64,000 bases of DNA from Hirudinaria manillensis (lineage: Eukaryota; Annelida; Clitellata; Hirudinida; Hirudinidae). The position numbers were made by a program, and so were the translations under genes. Positions within the stretch are counted from its first letter, which is position 1. The number at the start of each line of letters is the position of its first letter. The stretch is from NCBI GenBank assembly GCA_034509925.1, contig CM067528.1, positions 8,486,001 through 8,550,000 on the forward strand, read 5' to 3'. The notes beneath the pieces are model-generated. The model saw only the letters and a program-made list of their open reading frames with translations, ran no database searches and had not been told where the DNA came from. Below are positions 49,428 to 60,952 of the stretch, one piece after another.

Positions 49428-50883
49428 TTGGATTCAATGAACTTTCTTTCATTTCAACTGAAGCTGATCTTTGCACATTAACATCATTGCAAAAATTATA
49501 ATTGTGCATTAATGTAGGATGTGAACCTTTACAAACTTGGCATATCTTCTTTCTTTTACAATTTTCAGCCAAATGATATCTTCCAAAACAAGCAAAACAC
49601 AATTTGTTATCTCGAAGAAACTTTTTACAATCCTTCAATAAGAGATTCTTAAATTGATTGCACTGATCCAAGTAATGATCATTACTGTTGCAATTTACAC
49701 ATTTTGACTTGACTTTATTATTGTCATCTAATGATACATTTGCAGCTCTGATTTTGAATTGAGACTTTCTACGAGACATTTCTTCTTTGGTTTCATGAAC
49801 ATCTCTAACTTTAACTGCATGTAGATGTTGAACTGAGAACATTGGATGGTTCAATATCTTGCTTTGTTGTTCAATAAATGCAACTAACTGGTTGAAATTT
49901 ATTCTCTTTCCAGTTTCTTCATAATTAATAACTTCCTTTACCCAAGCTGTTTGCATGTAAACTGGGAGTTTAATGACCATTCTTTGCATGTAGAAAGAAG
50001 TATTCAAATTAGTTAAGTACTTCGTCGACTTCATGGCATACTTGCATTTTTTCAAGAATGCTACAAATTCTTGCATACCTTTAGCATCATGCAATTTAAG
50101 GATGGGCCAATTTTCTATCTTATCAATGTAAGCCATTGCAATAATTGTTGGATCACCATACATCTTAGATAATTCTAACTTTGCAGACAAATAATTTCTT
50201 TCAGTTGGATTTGAAATGAACCCACTCACCAAATTATTAGGTTCTCCTTTTGTATATTGCCTCAAATAAAATAACTTCTTTTTTGGATCATCAGTTACAG
50301 ATTCAATGGTTGATTCAAACCATACTAACCAATCATGATATGTAAGAGGATCTCCATCAAATGAGAACATTTCAATCTTTCGTAATTGCATCAATTGCAT
50401 ACATTCACTGAGACAATCACATCTCTTTGTGTCTAATGACATGCCTTTGTTTGAATAATAATTGTCACCTTGTGTATATCTTCTGTAATCTCTAAACACA
50501 GATTCAGAATGCACTCTTGGTCGATTGATAATAGATGACAACCTAGTTACTGATGGAATGAATGAAGATGGGTCTCCCATTAGATCATCATCATCGTCAC
50601 TTTCAGCAATTTGTTCTTCATGCTCTGAAGAAGGTTCTAGTTCTGCTTGAAGCATTGATTTATCTTTTTCATAAGCAAGTTCAAGCTCCTTCATCTTGAA
50701 ATAAATTTCTTGTCTTCTAGACAATCTCTTTGCATTCTTCTCACAAACAGAATTTCTCGAATGTGAAGATGCTTTGCTTCTTCTTGAAGCATTAGAAACT
50801 TGTGATGCACTTTCTAGTCTATCATCAGTTTCTATAGCAGCAACAATTGCTTCTCCTTTGTGGGCTAAAATTTCGTTTTCCAT
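49375..50883 (-). CDS. BEL/Pao Gag polyprotein
   Basis: A 502-residue open frame starts about 150 bases inside the 5' LTR. An N-terminal basic/coiled region (RLSRRQEIYFKMKELELAYE) is followed by the Pao-type gag core containing MFSFDGDPLTYHDWLVWFES and LFYLRQYTKGEP. Near the C-terminus are three zinc knuckles: CCHC at 395-408 (CVNCNSNDHYLDQC), CCHC at 429-442 (CFACFGRYHLAENC) and a CCHH variant at 448-460. Gag would form the particle and bind the RNA. The frame is intact over its whole length, unlike pol. It overlaps the next frame by 53 bases in a different reading frame. Confidence 0.9.
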   Translation of the reverse strand: MENEILAHKGEAIVAAIETDDRLESASQVSNASRRSKASSHSRNSVCEKNAKRLSRRQEIYFKMKELELAYEKDKSMLQAELEPSSEHEEQIAESDDDDDLMGDPSSFIPSVTRLSSIINRPRVHSESVFRDYRRYTQGDNYYSNKGMSLDTKRCDCLSECMQLMQLRKIEMFSFDGDPLTYHDWLVWFESTIESVTDDPKKKLFYLRQYTKGEPNNLVSGFISNPTERNYLSAKLELSKMYGDPTIIAMAYIDKIENWPILKLHDAKGMQEFVAFLKKCKYAMKSTKYLTNLNTSFYMQRMVIKLPVYMQTAWVKEVINYEETGKRINFNQLVAFIEQQSKILNHPMFSVQHLHAVKVRDVHETKEEMSRRKSQFKIRAANVSLDDNNKVKSKCVNCNSNDHYLDQCNQFKNLLLKDCKKFLRDNKLCFACFGRYHLAENCKRKKICQVCKGSHPTLMHNYNFCNDVNVQRSASVEMKESSLNPIVAKSNISSNDCMAIHD

Positions 50884-51035
50884 ACTGCACAGTTAACATC
50901 AACTGGACTCAGAATCTCCAAATTGTTTCTTGCAACTCACAATAACCACAACACAGTGATTCGATAACGTATTCTCTACAGACGCGAACTTTCGTATTTT
51001 ACTGCAGAATACGCGAACTTTGTTTTACTTGAATA

Positions 51036-51219
51036 TGTTGCCGCAAACAACTCTGATTCTCGATTAAAGTATTTATTTCCTACTCGGAAACAATATTCTA
51101 TCGAACCGTCAACGATAACTGTGCGTAAAACAAAGTTCCATCACCTAAACTTATAGAATGTTCTACCTATTTATACTCTCTCAGCCCCTTCCCGCTTCTC
51201 AACAGGAATGGCTGTAACA
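51036..51219 (-). repeat. 5' LTR of the BEL/Pao element
   Basis: A 184-bp LTR upstream of gag on the minus strand. It differs from the other LTR at four single bases. The sequence just inside it (minus strand from 51035) does not begin with the usual TGG of a tRNA primer site, so the primer could not be assigned. Confidence 0.93.
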
Positions 51220-52550
51220 AAGATAATTACGAAATTTCAAGGATAAACAACTTATTTAATCGAATTAAGTCATAATTGAGTTTGTTAATTGAATTGATTC
51301 AACAATTAATGTACATTTTGCTTTATTTTAACTTTATTTATTTTTTCGTTAAACCTTTTGATTTTCAAAATGGATGGTTTATAAAATGTTTTAAGCAATT
51401 ATTTCCTTTTGCTTTAATTTAAAAATTCTAATTAAAAATTTAAAAATTTAATTAACATTCAGAATCTTTTGCGTCAACCACCTTTATCGCGGCGCAAGCT
51501 TTATATCAATACTCAGTCAGCTAATCGAAATTAACTGCCCGAGCTTCTAGAGGTAAATAAAATTTTTGATTATTAAATTCACCGCCCTATATGACGATAA
51601 GGTTATGATGCCATCTTGGTTACATGCTCCAATTAACGAAATGAAAATACTTTCGGACTGCGGTTGAAACGAGAGCTTTGACGTGAGACTAACCATTTGA
51701 AGTGACCTACATTCTCGAGCAGATGTGGGAAAGCCAATGTAGTTCTCTTAATTCCTACAAACTAGTGCTGTTGAGCCGCGTAACGCACAGCGTCCTGCAA
51801 TGTGCCAAGTTGGTCAAATCGGAATGGATGTCCGAGAAGATCGCAAAAGCCATGGAGTCGCATCTGACAGATCAACACAAGGGACTGAACTTTCCAAGAG
51901 CTGTGGCTAAATCTTCGTCTCAAAATCAAACCAAGTCATCGATGCCACAATTCATTATGACGAGTCAGTGACAGAAGGACCTGATTCTTTGTTGAGCTCT
52001 TTGCAGAGGAAGAAGATGGGGAACTAACTGCCAAGTTGGTCAAATCGGAATGGATGTCCGATAAGATCGCAAAAGCCATGGAGACGCATCTGACTGATCA
52101 ACACAAGAGCTGTGGCAAAATCTTCGTTTCAAAATCGATCGAAGTCATCGATGCCACAATTCATTATCACGAGTCAGTGACAGAAGAAACTGAATCTTTG
52201 TTGAGCTCTTTGCAGCGGAAGAAGATGAACTAAGTGGCATCCTGGATCGATTCTGTGGTCCAAGCGGTGGGGGAGGGTAAGATTCGAATCCGGATGTGGT
52301 TACTGACAAAATCTTCGTGAACAGCCAGAGACTCTCTGCATTCAAGGAATACCTGGTGAAGCGAGGCTCTAAAACCGAATTTTCCGTCGTCGTCAACGAC
52401 AGGACGAATTTGAAAATAAACGAAACTGAATGTCTGAAGGGTCTTCGTTTACTGAAACATTGCAACTGATGCAATAAATTGTCAGCTTCTTCGTCACGCT
52501 GTGATCCGGTCAGGATGGTTGTTTCTATTAATTCAACGAATTGTAAAAGA
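51220..52550. repeat. Duplicated segments and fragmentary frames right of the retroelement
   Basis: 51220-51420 repeats about 52551-52750 as a direct copy (AATTACGAAATTTCAAG through AATTAATGTACATTTTG). A coding-like module reading CAKLVKSEWMSEKIAKAM occurs at 51795-51900 and again, in tandem, at 52028-52110; an inverted third copy lies at 45850-45940. After the second copy the frame runs SCGKIFVSKSIEVIDATI and ends ESLLSSLQRKKMN. A fourth stretch (52309-52475) reads IFVNSQRLSAFKEYLVKRG to a stop. I do not recognise the parent gene; these look like pseudogene fragments. Confidence 0.65.
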
Positions 52551-52560
52551 AGATAATTAC
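52533..52560. other. Unoccupied paralogue of the retroelement target site
   Basis: TTCAACGAATTGTAAAAGAAG runs directly into ATAATTACGAAATTTCAAG here with a single AAGAT. At 47621-47643 and 51220-51240 the same sequence is split by the element and AAGAT is doubled. This is a pre-insertion copy preserved by local duplication. Confidence 0.88.
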
Positions 52561-53690
52561 GAAATTTCAAGAATAAACAACTTATTTAATCAAATTAAGT
52601 CATAATTGAGTTTACTAATAGAATTGATTCAACAATTAATGTACATTTTGGTTTATTTTAACTTTATTTTTTTCCTTATACCTACAGACTTTTGATTTTC
52701 AAAATGGGTTGTTTATAAAAAGTTTTAAGCAATTGTTTCTTTTTTTTAGGAATGTGGCAATATGCATTAAATGGCAGTAATAGTAACGTATTCGTAATGT
52801 TGAATTCTTTGTTGATATATATTTGATTTTTTTCAGTCTTTCATATTGAATTCCGAATCAAAATATGGAATCGAAATCGAAAATTCAAACAGTAGCATTT
52901 AACAGTCCTCTTCAAATTTAATTTACTCTTTCTGGGCTTCATTTCACCCTCGGACAGAAAAAGAAATTGAATTTTGGGTCAATATAGCGAACCGTGACGA
53001 CAATGATCGAAGTGTTAATTTCGTTCAATTGTTGCCTTCAGTTTGATTCTTGCCTTCCTTCTGCGACATCTGTGGGCTCTCCAAATCCTGTTAGTATCTT
53101 GGAGAACTCGAATCACAGCGCCCATCAAACATTCCCGAGACAAGCCTATTCCCTGCAAAAACTATGATTTCGTTACCATCACCCCCTCCCATTGATGCAG
53201 GAAGTGACACTTCCCGACAGCACCACCAAACCAAGAGGGAATTTCTTCGAAATCCATGCAAGTATGTCCGGCATGTCGTATTTTCTGACCTTCATTTCGT
53301 GGACACTGCCAAAGTCTATGTCGGGTGACGTCGCAGAACATGTATATTCGACATCCCTTCAGGCGCAAAGAGCGGGAATTTTGACCCCGTTATACGTTGG
53401 AATGCGAGGTTCTACACATATGCTAAAACCTCTTCTTTCAGTTCAGTTTCTAAGGTCCATTGGACAGTATACTGTACGTTATCACAGTACTCTAGCCTTT
53501 AATAAACCTTATTTTTTTTAAAATTCGGGTGACATATAAATTTAGAGACTAATTAATCCTTAAAAATATAACAAAACGGTTATGTTTAGCGGATGTATTA
53601 AAAGGTAAATTAACATCAGTTCACATCAACTAATGCTACATTATCAAAATGGAATGTTTAAAACAAAAATTAATTAATTTAATTTAATAA
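52561..53690. repeat. Duplicated segment, right copy
   Basis: This is the partner of the 45121-46470 region in opposite orientation. The clearest block is 53395-53665, the reverse complement of 45171-45460 with scattered substitutions and small gaps. 53230-53340 mirrors 45510-45600. A TA-rich stretch between 52550 and 52900 repeats material from 51220-51420. It ends about 140 bases before the akirin-like ATG. Confidence 0.75.
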
Positions 53691-53832
53691 AACTTTTTTG
53701 TTCACGATCTTTTCTCCCTAAGACTGCGGTAAGGCAAGAAACAGTTGAAGAAGCACCAAACAAAAAGTAAACCGATCACTTCAATCGTTTATTATAATAT
53801 TATCTAATACTCTCCAAAACCTTCCAGGGAAA

Positions 53833-54405
53833 ATGGCTCCAAAAAGACCCAGAGATATCGATTCCGATGATGACACGTACGAGAGAAAGTGCAAAAGAAA
53901 AAGGTTGTTCGCCCTAAAAGTGAAGAAACAGAGGGTCGAATGTGGAGCAGAGAAGCCTACTGTGGCTGTCAAGGTACTGAAGCGACTCAGAGAAGAGTTG
54001 GACAGCGATTCTGAGAACGCCGAGAAGAAGTTCAAAATTGTTCCGGGTACCAGCAAAGTGGCCACCGATCACATGAAAGAAAACGAGACTAAAAATACCA
54101 GCAACATCTTCAACCCTTTAGCCACAAATGCTGCTCACATCAAGGCTCTCATCAAGCACCACACGAAAAGGTACAACCGCTTCAATCCCACCAAAACCAA
54201 TCGGGAAGCTCAATCAATCGAAGCCATTTCTCTTGGTGAAGTGGAAGCCATGTGCCTGAAAGCCATGAAGGCCAAAGAGGAGCAGCTGAAGAGCGAATAC
54301 GAGAGCGTCCTTAGCAACAGGATGATGGAGTTGTACGAATCCTTCCTAAAATTTAACAGCGACGTCATGGATCCTGTTGCTATCCCGTCCAGTTACTTGT
54401 CTTGA
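53833..54405 (+). CDS. AKIRIN: Akirin-like nuclear protein, intronless
   Basis: A single uninterrupted frame of 190 codons plus stop. The N-terminus is MAPKRPRDIDSDD, and basic nuclear-signal-like patches follow (ERKCKRKRLF, KVKKQRV). The C-terminal 60 residues carry the akirin signature: SLGEVEAMCLKAMKAKEEQL, LKSEYESVLSNRMMELYESF, VKF-like LKFNSD, and an end IPSSYLS matching the PASYVS end of animal akirins. Akirins are about 190-200 aa nuclear co-factors linking transcription factors such as NF-kB and Twist to chromatin remodellers, and they regulate nuclear proteasome import. The divergent middle and lack of introns suggest a retrocopy or a fast-evolving paralogue. A TTCCAG acceptor-like site lies just before the start (GGAAA ATG), so an untranslated upstream exon is possible. 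The open frame is intact. Confidence 0.85.
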   Translation: MAPKRPRDIDSDDDTYERKCKRKRLFALKVKKQRVECGAEKPTVAVKVLKRLREELDSDSENAEKKFKIVPGTSKVATDHMKENETKNTSNIFNPLATNAAHIKALIKHHTKRYNRFNPTKTNREAQSIEAISLGEVEAMCLKAMKAKEEQLKSEYESVLSNRMMELYESFLKFNSDVMDPVAIPSSYLS

Positions 54406-55932
54406 AGGAAATACCGGCAGCGTGGTGCGATGGTGAACGGGTGGAAAAAATTTTGGTTATATAACGTAAAGGGTGGGCCCAGGCACCAGCAAAATATATT
54501 AGAACTTATATTACATAACCATAAAACAAGTATAAAAGTGCTCTGCTCCAGAAAGAACATTCCATTATTAGATATTGAAAAACGAAATAAAATATATGAA
54601 GGAGTACAATTTTTGAAACCTAAGTTACGTAATTTAATCTTGCATTTTAGTGGATTACGAAACTTAATGCTAATTTCAAGAGATTAGGATTAAGTAGATG
54701 CTGGTACAGCATTATTCGGCGTCATTTATTAACATTTATTGTCATGTGTTGCTATTTGGTGTAATTTGGTATCGTGTGACATCATTAGGTAAGTTTTTGT
54801 GTGAACGAAGAGGAGATAAGGCGATGGTAGAGAGGGAGAGATAAAGTGAGGGGGAAAGAGCGGAGTGTTAGACGTACTTTGTCGGTTTTGTTATATGTCT
54901 CGGGAATTCTCATAACGATGATATCTAACAAATCATTACCGTCATCATCGTCCACAACACCACAACAAAACGATTAGCTCCGAATATCATCATGATTTTA
55001 AAAACAAGATTAAATAATATCATTTATGAACAAATGCATCATTTGAACGACAGGAACGGAGATAGCAATAAATTTTACAAGTAGGACGACACCACCACTA
55101 CTACTACTAATAATAATATTAATAATAATAATTATAAACCTTCAATAGCGCAATAATATCATTAATAATAAACAATAATGGCACAATAACAACAACAGTG
55201 TTGTTAACGGCAGCGATAAACAATGCGTTTCAAAATCAGTCGCTAGATGACAGGTGTGATTCAACTTGATAGATGTGACACTCCCTCACAACACAAGATT
55301 CGACAGCAAAATACGAAACAATAATCAATCAATCAATCAGAAACAACAATCAATCAATCAATCAGAAACAGCAATCAATCAATCAATCAGAAACAACAAT
55401 CAATCAATCAATCAGAAACAGCAATCAATCAATCAAAGTCAATCGACAACCCAACAACCTCGAACCACTGCTCCACAAAAGTCCCTCGCAGGGGGAGGTG
55501 AACGGGTCGAAGTCTACGGGAAATTTATGCGACATTCCGCAGATGGCAGGACGCACTATTCAAACAAAAAAAGGACTGGACAAAAGGTGGAAGAGATGCA
55601 AAGTTCGAGATAACCCAATAATAATAATAATAATAAATAATAATAATTAATAATAATAATTAATAATGAAATCAATGATAATAATAATAAGTAAGGTTAA
55701 TAGCAAACATTGCACTTCATCAAGACCCAAAAAAATAATAATGAAACCTTAACCTCCAGGATGACAAACGACCAACGATTGATTTTGAAAATGAATTTTA
55801 AAAACAAATTTTAAACCAAAAGAACGAACACGATCGAGATTAGAATTAACATCCCATAAGAGATGGAAATTAAAAATAATAAAAGTAAAAAATAATTTAA
55901 AGAAAAATAATGATAACAACAATAATAATACA

Positions 55933-55964
<32 letters not shown>

Positions 55965-56750
55965 TGATGATGATAATGATAATAATAATAATAATAATAA
56001 ATTAATGGATGAATACCAATGATTTTCAACTTTTAAGAATTGAAGAATTATTTGTGCAAATAAATATTCAACAAACAAAACTTGATTTCCATGCAAAAAC
56101 CACTGCATGGATTTGGATGATGACAATGGTGATGATGATGATGACAATGGTGGTGATGATGATGATGATGAGTACATGTCAAGACTGTATTAGCCAAGGT
56201 AGGAAAAATGAAAAATAAAGATTTCTGACTGCTGTTCACGACTCGGACCCGTATTTACAACGATTTATAAACAAAATATGAGTAATAAAAATAATATGAC
56301 AACGATCACTATCATCACCAACATTATCGTCATCATCACCAAGTGACACTGAATGTTGATAATGATCTTGTAATACTGATGGGACTGAGTGTCAGTTTAA
56401 AATCAGATGTGAAGACCATGTTAATTGCAATGAAAATGAACAACAAACAATTCATAATAATTTATAGACAATAATTTATTATAATAATAATAATCATAAC
56501 AATAATATTAATTATTAGTATAATATTACTATACTATAATGTATTATTATATAACTATTATTATTATTAATATTATTATTATTATTACAATAGTTATTAT
56601 TATTATTATTATTACTATTATTATTATTATAATGACGTGAAGGGTGGTGTTGACATCAGAGGCTGGGAACGCTAAACTTGAACGATTGTTTGCATCATAA
56701 TCATTCCCTCCCTCATCGACGTCCTCGTCGTCATCCTCATCACAACAGCT

Positions 56751-56782
<32 letters not shown>

Positions 56783-57133
56783 AATTACGTGCCAAGCAAC
56801 ATTACATGATCAGATGAATGCAAACAAACTAATACTGAACAAGAAAGAGGTGATTATAAAAAGGATGACGACGACGACGACGATGGTACCGGCGGTAGTG
56901 GCCTGGTGGTAATGAATGACTAGCCATCAGCTTCGCAGCTGCCGTGGCAACCATGGCAATAAGGACTAGAGAACTTTAGGCCATGGTTTCCATGACAATG
57001 AAACGATGATGATCTGCAATGACGTTACACTGAAGAAGGGATGCTCGACTGATTTTCCAGGGCATGGGGGGCTTGGGTGGGGTGGGGCGAGGAGATCTCA
57101 GCTCAGACGGGATTCCATCGTGGTCGTGACTCC
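54406..57133. other. Intergenic and RBFOX 3' flanking DNA
   Basis: After akirin the sequence is AT-rich. It contains AAT/TAA arrays near 55618-55690 and 55915-56000, GAT arrays near 56120-56170, an ATC array at 56752-56783, and a 40-bp minisatellite listed separately. No gene is supported. The right end (about 56900-57133) is likely the 3' UTR of the RBFOX gene. Confidence 0.5.
55318..55437. repeat. Minisatellite of AATC runs separated by AGAAACA(A/G)C
   Basis: Units of about 27 bases, each three or four AATC repeats followed by AGAAACAAC or AGAAACAGC, repeat about four times with the two spacer variants alternating. This is a higher-order repeat built from a tetranucleotide array. Confidence 0.85.
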
Positions 57134-59548
57134 TCAGTAAGGTGCGAATCTCTGGTAGGATCCCCTGTACAGAGCAGTCTGTGTGAATAAAAATTAACGT
57201 CGTGTGATGATGATGATGACGACGATGATGATGATGATGATATGGTGCTCTGGTGAAGAAATACCTTGACGAGCATCCATCTGATCGATACACTACAGCC
57301 ATTTCATAATCATCATCATCATCATCATCAGCGCAATATAGCCTCATCTTCATCATTGCCATCATCATCATCATTGTTGTCAACATAACCATCATCCTTC
57401 CACAAAATCAGTCACTTGTAAGGCAAGCATCCAACCGACCCCGTAACCCGTGATTGGTCCTATGGCATGACCCAGATAGGGGTCACCGATCTCTCTGCCG
57501 ATCGCCGTGGCAACCAGGGTGGGCCTGCAAGAAACACTTCTTGGAAATGGAAAATTTTACAAAAAAACAAGGACGACGATTTACGATTGCCTTTGTGATT
57601 ATGATAATGATCCCCTCACCCCGTGGCTCCGGCCGGGCCGACGGCGGCGGCTGCAGGTATGGCCGTAAGTCTTTGGGTGTTGAGATGGGATGGAGAGAAG
57701 GACTGAGAGGAGTAAATAATGAATGAATGAAGAACTATCATCATCATCATCGTCATTGTCATCAAGCTAATGTAGCCACCATTTCCATTCTTTCATTCAT
57801 CGCTTAAATAATTATTAGAATTATGATTCATGGCCTGAAAAATTAATTATTCCAACGAATATTTAATTAATTCAAACTCCAAGTCTGCTAACATTCTGGC
57901 CTGACCATTATTACCAAGCAAGAGCCCAACCACCTCCCCCCATCAAAGACCAAAAATAGAATCATCATCATCATCATCATCATCTCATGAATATTCACGC
58001 CTCGCCGTGCCATAGGTTCTTAAAAAAGCACGGACCTGGAGTCTGTCGCCAAAAGCGGTGGTCAGGACGGGTTCCTGGTACACGGCTCTGAGAATTAAAT
58101 TAACTGATTAATTGAAATATAAAGTAAATAAATAAAGTAATTAATTAATTATCAACAACAACAACAATAATAACAACAGCAATAGCACTCATCAAACAAC
58201 AACAGCGACACTCATCACACATCAAACGACTGACTGACAATTTAATTCCAGGTAATCATAAATAATGATGGCCATTATCTTTATAATATTGTGGTTGTTG
58301 TTGTTATTGTCACGTTCTAAACCCAGCTCAAACCACCCCAAAAACCCTCGGAAAGGGGCCCATCAAGACCAAAAGGAGCACCGATTCCTATTATTAACTA
58401 ATCTAATTTTAATTTATAATTATCGTAGCATCAACATATATGTTAATAATTAATAAATATTACAAATATAATAAAAATTAATATAATATTACTACAGTGT
58501 ACATTATTAATATATGACATTTTCTAATATGGCATAATTAATTCGACGAAATTAATGTTAACAATCGATTAACATAATCTATGATCCTCACGTGGCATAG
58601 GGCAGGCCCGAAATGGGCACGACGGGCAGCGTGTGTCTGATGGCAGCAGCCGTGGTGAGGTAGGAGGCGTGGATCCTGTTGCGAGAGGAGGCGATGGGGG
58701 TCACTATGGAAGCCAGGGAAAGGGGCGGAGCTACCATCATCATTTTCAGGGCGGAGTCGGCGTCTGGTCCGACGAATCGGGAAGGAGATCGTCCGGTAAA
58801 TTATTTCGAATTTGAAGGGTGTGTTTTGATGATTTGGTTTAGGCAAACAAAATGTCATGACAAAGACATGGTAATAAATATCATCATCATTATCATCACC
58901 GTCATCATCACCTGCAGTTGAGATTGTTGGCTTTTTGCTCACCACCCTTGCTGTGGCATTGTTTATCTGGAGAATGAAGTTGCCACTACATTACCAACAA
59001 CATCGTCAACAACACATTAACGACTTCCAGGAAATTAACTAATACAATTAGTGACAAACAGTAACGAGTAACAGATGCACATATATATACGTATATATGT
59101 ATATACATAAAAAATACTGGATTCATCTAACATTCACCTGGAAATTAGAAAGAGCGTAATTAGCATGAATTAACATAAATAATTATAACGACTGACCTCT
59201 ATCTTTCGCCCTTCGACCAGGGAGCCGTTCATGCTCTCCCGGGCCCTTTCGGCATCGGTGGCGGATTCGAAGGTCACGAAGCCGAAGCCCTTGATTGGTC
59301 GAAGCATTAGCATATGTTAATCGTTGTTAATCCTTTTCCATAAGCATACATTAGCATAGTTAAATTATTATTAACATGGTGCCTAAATAAATAGAGAAAG
59401 AGGAAGAACTAAAAACAATTATTAAACTAAAACAATTATTAAATTTATTATTACTGTTATTTATTATTATTATTGTATCTTAAATTAATATTATTACTTT
59501 TATCCACAACAATTATTGTTAAATTAATTATCGTTGTAATTATTAATA

Positions 59549-59599
<51 letters not shown>

Positions 59600-60921
59600 C
59601 ACGAATTGATATGCAAATGACATCTTAATCCATGCTGAAAATTGTACAAAGTTGCTCAAAAGGAATCCTTTTGAAAGATGACAATGGACATCCCATGCCT
59701 TAGGAATCTTTGCATCCACGAAGCACGTCAACAAAGAGTAGGATCGAAACGGTTAACAAGCAGTTAATAAATTAACGAATACCGCCAAAGTAACGACCAA
59801 TCGAAAGCCAGATCTCGGCACGGACTCCTCGGAAAAATTATTTCGGAATCGAGGGAAAAAATCGAGATTTCATTTCGGAGGATGCCGCATGCAGATCCCG
59901 TCTTTCGACCGACCAGCATCGATGGAATTATTCGTTTATTTATTTTTTATTTGTCTTCAAAATGCCAGAACGTCTCTCGGTAACAAACTTTCGGTGGACT
60001 CCTGATTATGATGTTCATTGAATCTCTATTAGCATGTATATGCAGCAAATGTTTGATTGAGGACCATGTCACAATATTATTAGTAACTTCGACTTAAACA
60101 TTACGATGATGATGTTGATGATTTGTAATGGTGATGATGATTTGTGTATTGTTGTTTCTAACTCCTTCTGACCCTAACAACTGGTCTTTGAGAAGATCTG
60201 AATTGAGCCTCTGAACTCAAAGTGGATGAAGTTATAATTAAGACTAGGATTTTTAATTTTAATTATAATTATTATAATAATAATTATTATTATAATTAAT
60301 TATTATAATTATTATTATAATTAATTATTATAATTGATTAAACATCGCAAGCGGTCCGGGAAAGTCGAGGATCGTCGTGAGTTCCACGGATCCAAGTCGC
60401 GTCCGTCAAAGACGCACTAACACGTACGACTACACATCCACTTGCAGAGGCATCAGGCAAACAGACAGGCATCCATGCAGAACAAAATAAGTTGCGATTA
60501 ATTAATAAATAATTAATAAATATTTGCAAATCACGACAAAATAAAATCAAATAATTTTTCATCCTGCATGCCAAGAGCTGGCAAAAGATAGTCTGAAATT
60601 TGGAAATCGGAAAAGTTCCGTCGTTCCCTCCCGCCAAACAGGAATCGTGGCAGACGAATTGGGCTCAATTGTCGACCAATCAGAAATGGACACTTGTCAT
60701 TCCTAGCAGGCGAGTTGCAATTTTCTGCTACAAATCCATATTTGGCTGGGTTTACAATTTGTAATTTGCTAACATTGGCAATGAAAACAACGTTGTTGTT
60801 GTGTCATGGTCTGGAGCATCAGGTCTTAAACCAATAATAAAATTAAGATTAGGAATAGAGTCATCAGTATGGTGATGAAGATAATGCAAAATCTGATTGA
60901 TGATGATGGTGATGATGATAG

Positions 60922-60952
<31 letters not shown>

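Larger units (their letters stand above)
47644..51219 (-). mobile_element. Internally deleted BEL/Pao LTR retrotransposon
   Basis: A 3576-bp element bounded by 184-bp direct LTRs that begin TG and end CA (47644-47827 and 51036-51219) and differ at only four positions. Both sides carry the 5-bp target duplication AAGAT (47639-47643, 51220-51224). Transcription runs leftward: leader, gag, protease with an RT fragment, then the integrase end and polypurine tract. BEL/Pao identity comes from the gag type with three zinc knuckles, the protease region and the integrase tail. The reverse-transcriptase catalytic core, RNase H and the integrase catalytic core are missing, so it could move only with help from a complete relative. 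Confidence 0.93.

Noticed and set aside
52268-52285. tRNA-like B-box (GATTCGAATCC)
   Set aside because: No A box at the right distance and no acceptor or anticodon stem can be folded around it.
54430-54687. An 85-codon frame after akirin
   Set aside because: Ordinary random-like composition, no motif, and it begins in the likely akirin 3' UTR.
55318-55437. CRISPR-like regular repeats
   Set aside because: Spacers are repeated, not unique, and the genome is eukaryotic; it is a minisatellite.
60338-60637. A 99-codon minus-strand frame
   Set aside because: It falls within the RBFOX RRM intron, has no conserved motif and is not needed for phase.
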